Assembly (NCBI RefSeq): GCF_900104255.1
Contig: NZ_FNKZ01000001.1
Location: 2,014,001 to 2,078,000 of the forward strand
Reading direction: 5' to 3'
DNA: 64,000 nucleotides
Source: Pseudoxanthomonas sp. CF385
Lineage (GTDB): Bacteria > Pseudomonadota > Gammaproteobacteria > Xanthomonadales > Xanthomonadaceae
Shown one piece after another: positions 63,648 through 64,000 of this stretch. Positions within the stretch are counted from its first letter, which is position 1; each line of letters begins with the position of its first letter. The translations under genes were made by a program, and so were the position numbers. The notes under the pieces were generated by a model that saw only the letters and a list, made by a program, of their open reading frames with translations, searched no databases and was not told the origin of the DNA.

Positions 63648-64000
63648 GCGGCGTCGGCCCCGGCCAGGCGCTGCAGGTCGACGGTGATCTGGCGCTGTGC
63701 GGACAGGCTCAGGTCGACCACTTCGCGCGCCTGCGCGACGTAATAGGCCAGCTGCTCGTCGCTGCGCACCAGCGAGCGTTCCAGCGCGCCTTCGATGGCC
63801 TGCAAGCGTTCCAGCAGCGCGTCGTTGGATTGGCCGAAGCGTGCGACGACCGCTTCGAGCGCATCGCCGAGGCCGGCGACTTCGGTGGCACCCGCGGCGA
63901 CCTGCGCGGCGACGTGTTCGAGCTTGCCGGTTTCGGCCTGCACATGGTCGGTGAAGCGGGTGCCCACGCGTTCCAGCAGATCGGCCGAGGTGGCGACCAG
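63644..64000 (-). CDS. DUF802-like protein, C-terminal part (5' end outside window)
   Basis: The frame is open to the right edge of the window and covers the last 118 residues. It is helical and coiled-coil-like (VQAETGKLEHVAAQVAAGATEVAGLGDALEAVVARFGQSNDALLERLQAIEGALERSL) and ends VDLQRLAGADAA. Gene order next to MotB/OmpA-like and DUF2894 genes supports a DUF802 protein, the probable MotA/TolQ-side or tether partner of this cluster. An apparent start near 63967 is internal. Confidence 0.7.
   Translation of the reverse strand: MVATSADLLERVGTRFTDHVQAETGKLEHVAAQVAAGATEVAGLGDALEAVVARFGQSNDALLERLQAIEGALERSLVRSDEQLAYYVAQAREVVDLSLSAQRQITVDLQRLAGADAA

Overview
The window is a high-G+C gammaproteobacterial chromosome segment, most like the Xanthomonadaceae (Pseudoxanthomonas, Stenotrophomonas, Xanthomonas, Lysobacter). 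The genus is an inference from gene content and order: a kynurenine-pathway tryptophan operon, the asnS / iscA-like / rpsF-rpsR-rplI-dnaB order, a large NAD-dependent glutamate dehydrogenase, NamZ, and a DUF2894/OmpA/DUF802 cluster. No intact rRNA or tRNA gene and no CRISPR array was seen.

Layout. 1-4290: tetR-mfp-RND efflux operon (minus), cut by the left edge. 4564-12046: NAD-glutamate dehydrogenase, NAD kinase, a small exported protein and a 5'-nucleotidase (plus). 12064-13309: two small DUF proteins (minus). 13375-22955: a tightly packed minus-strand operon for kynurenine breakdown (aminomuconate-semialdehyde dehydrogenase, carbonic anhydrase, RidA-type deaminase, 3-hydroxyanthranilate dioxygenase, exported amidohydrolase, ACMS decarboxylase, kynureninase, kynurenine monooxygenase), ending in translationally coupled exonuclease I. 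22998-26491: an SDR with an altered active site and an asnS-X-Y-paiB overlap chain.

26920-45952: a mobile island of about 19 kb inside the 3' end of an iscA-like gene, flanked by 23-bp direct repeats. The integrase lies just inside the left end. The core genes (AlpA regulator, RepA-type ATPase, small proteins, Nu1-like terminase small subunit) without any capsid, tail or portal gene match a phage satellite of the Gram-negative PICI type. It carries two cargo blocks: a 2481-residue SpvB/RHS protein with a C-terminal JAMM-like domain plus a small membrane protein, and a five-gene operon with its own sigma-70-type promoter built around an XRE-ImmA/IrrE metallopeptidase. I do not recognise the second block and it is the best candidate for an undescribed system. 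The right end also holds the 3' part of a tRNA-Glu gene with its terminator.

46104-48997: rpsF-rpsR-rplI-dnaB with a likely S6:S18 leader and a DnaA box. 49001-58252: an anchored hypothetical protein, alanine racemase, photolyase, WS/DGAT acyltransferase, OmpA lipoprotein, prolyl iminopeptidase and Tex. 58298-61784: a divergent pair, an exported two-SIS MurQ-like protein and the exo-muramidase NamZ, suggesting peptidoglycan-sugar recovery. 61844-62336: a non-coding array of three 127-bp repeats and a REP-like hairpin. 62384-64000: coupled DUF2894, MotB/OmpA-like and DUF802 (truncated) genes.
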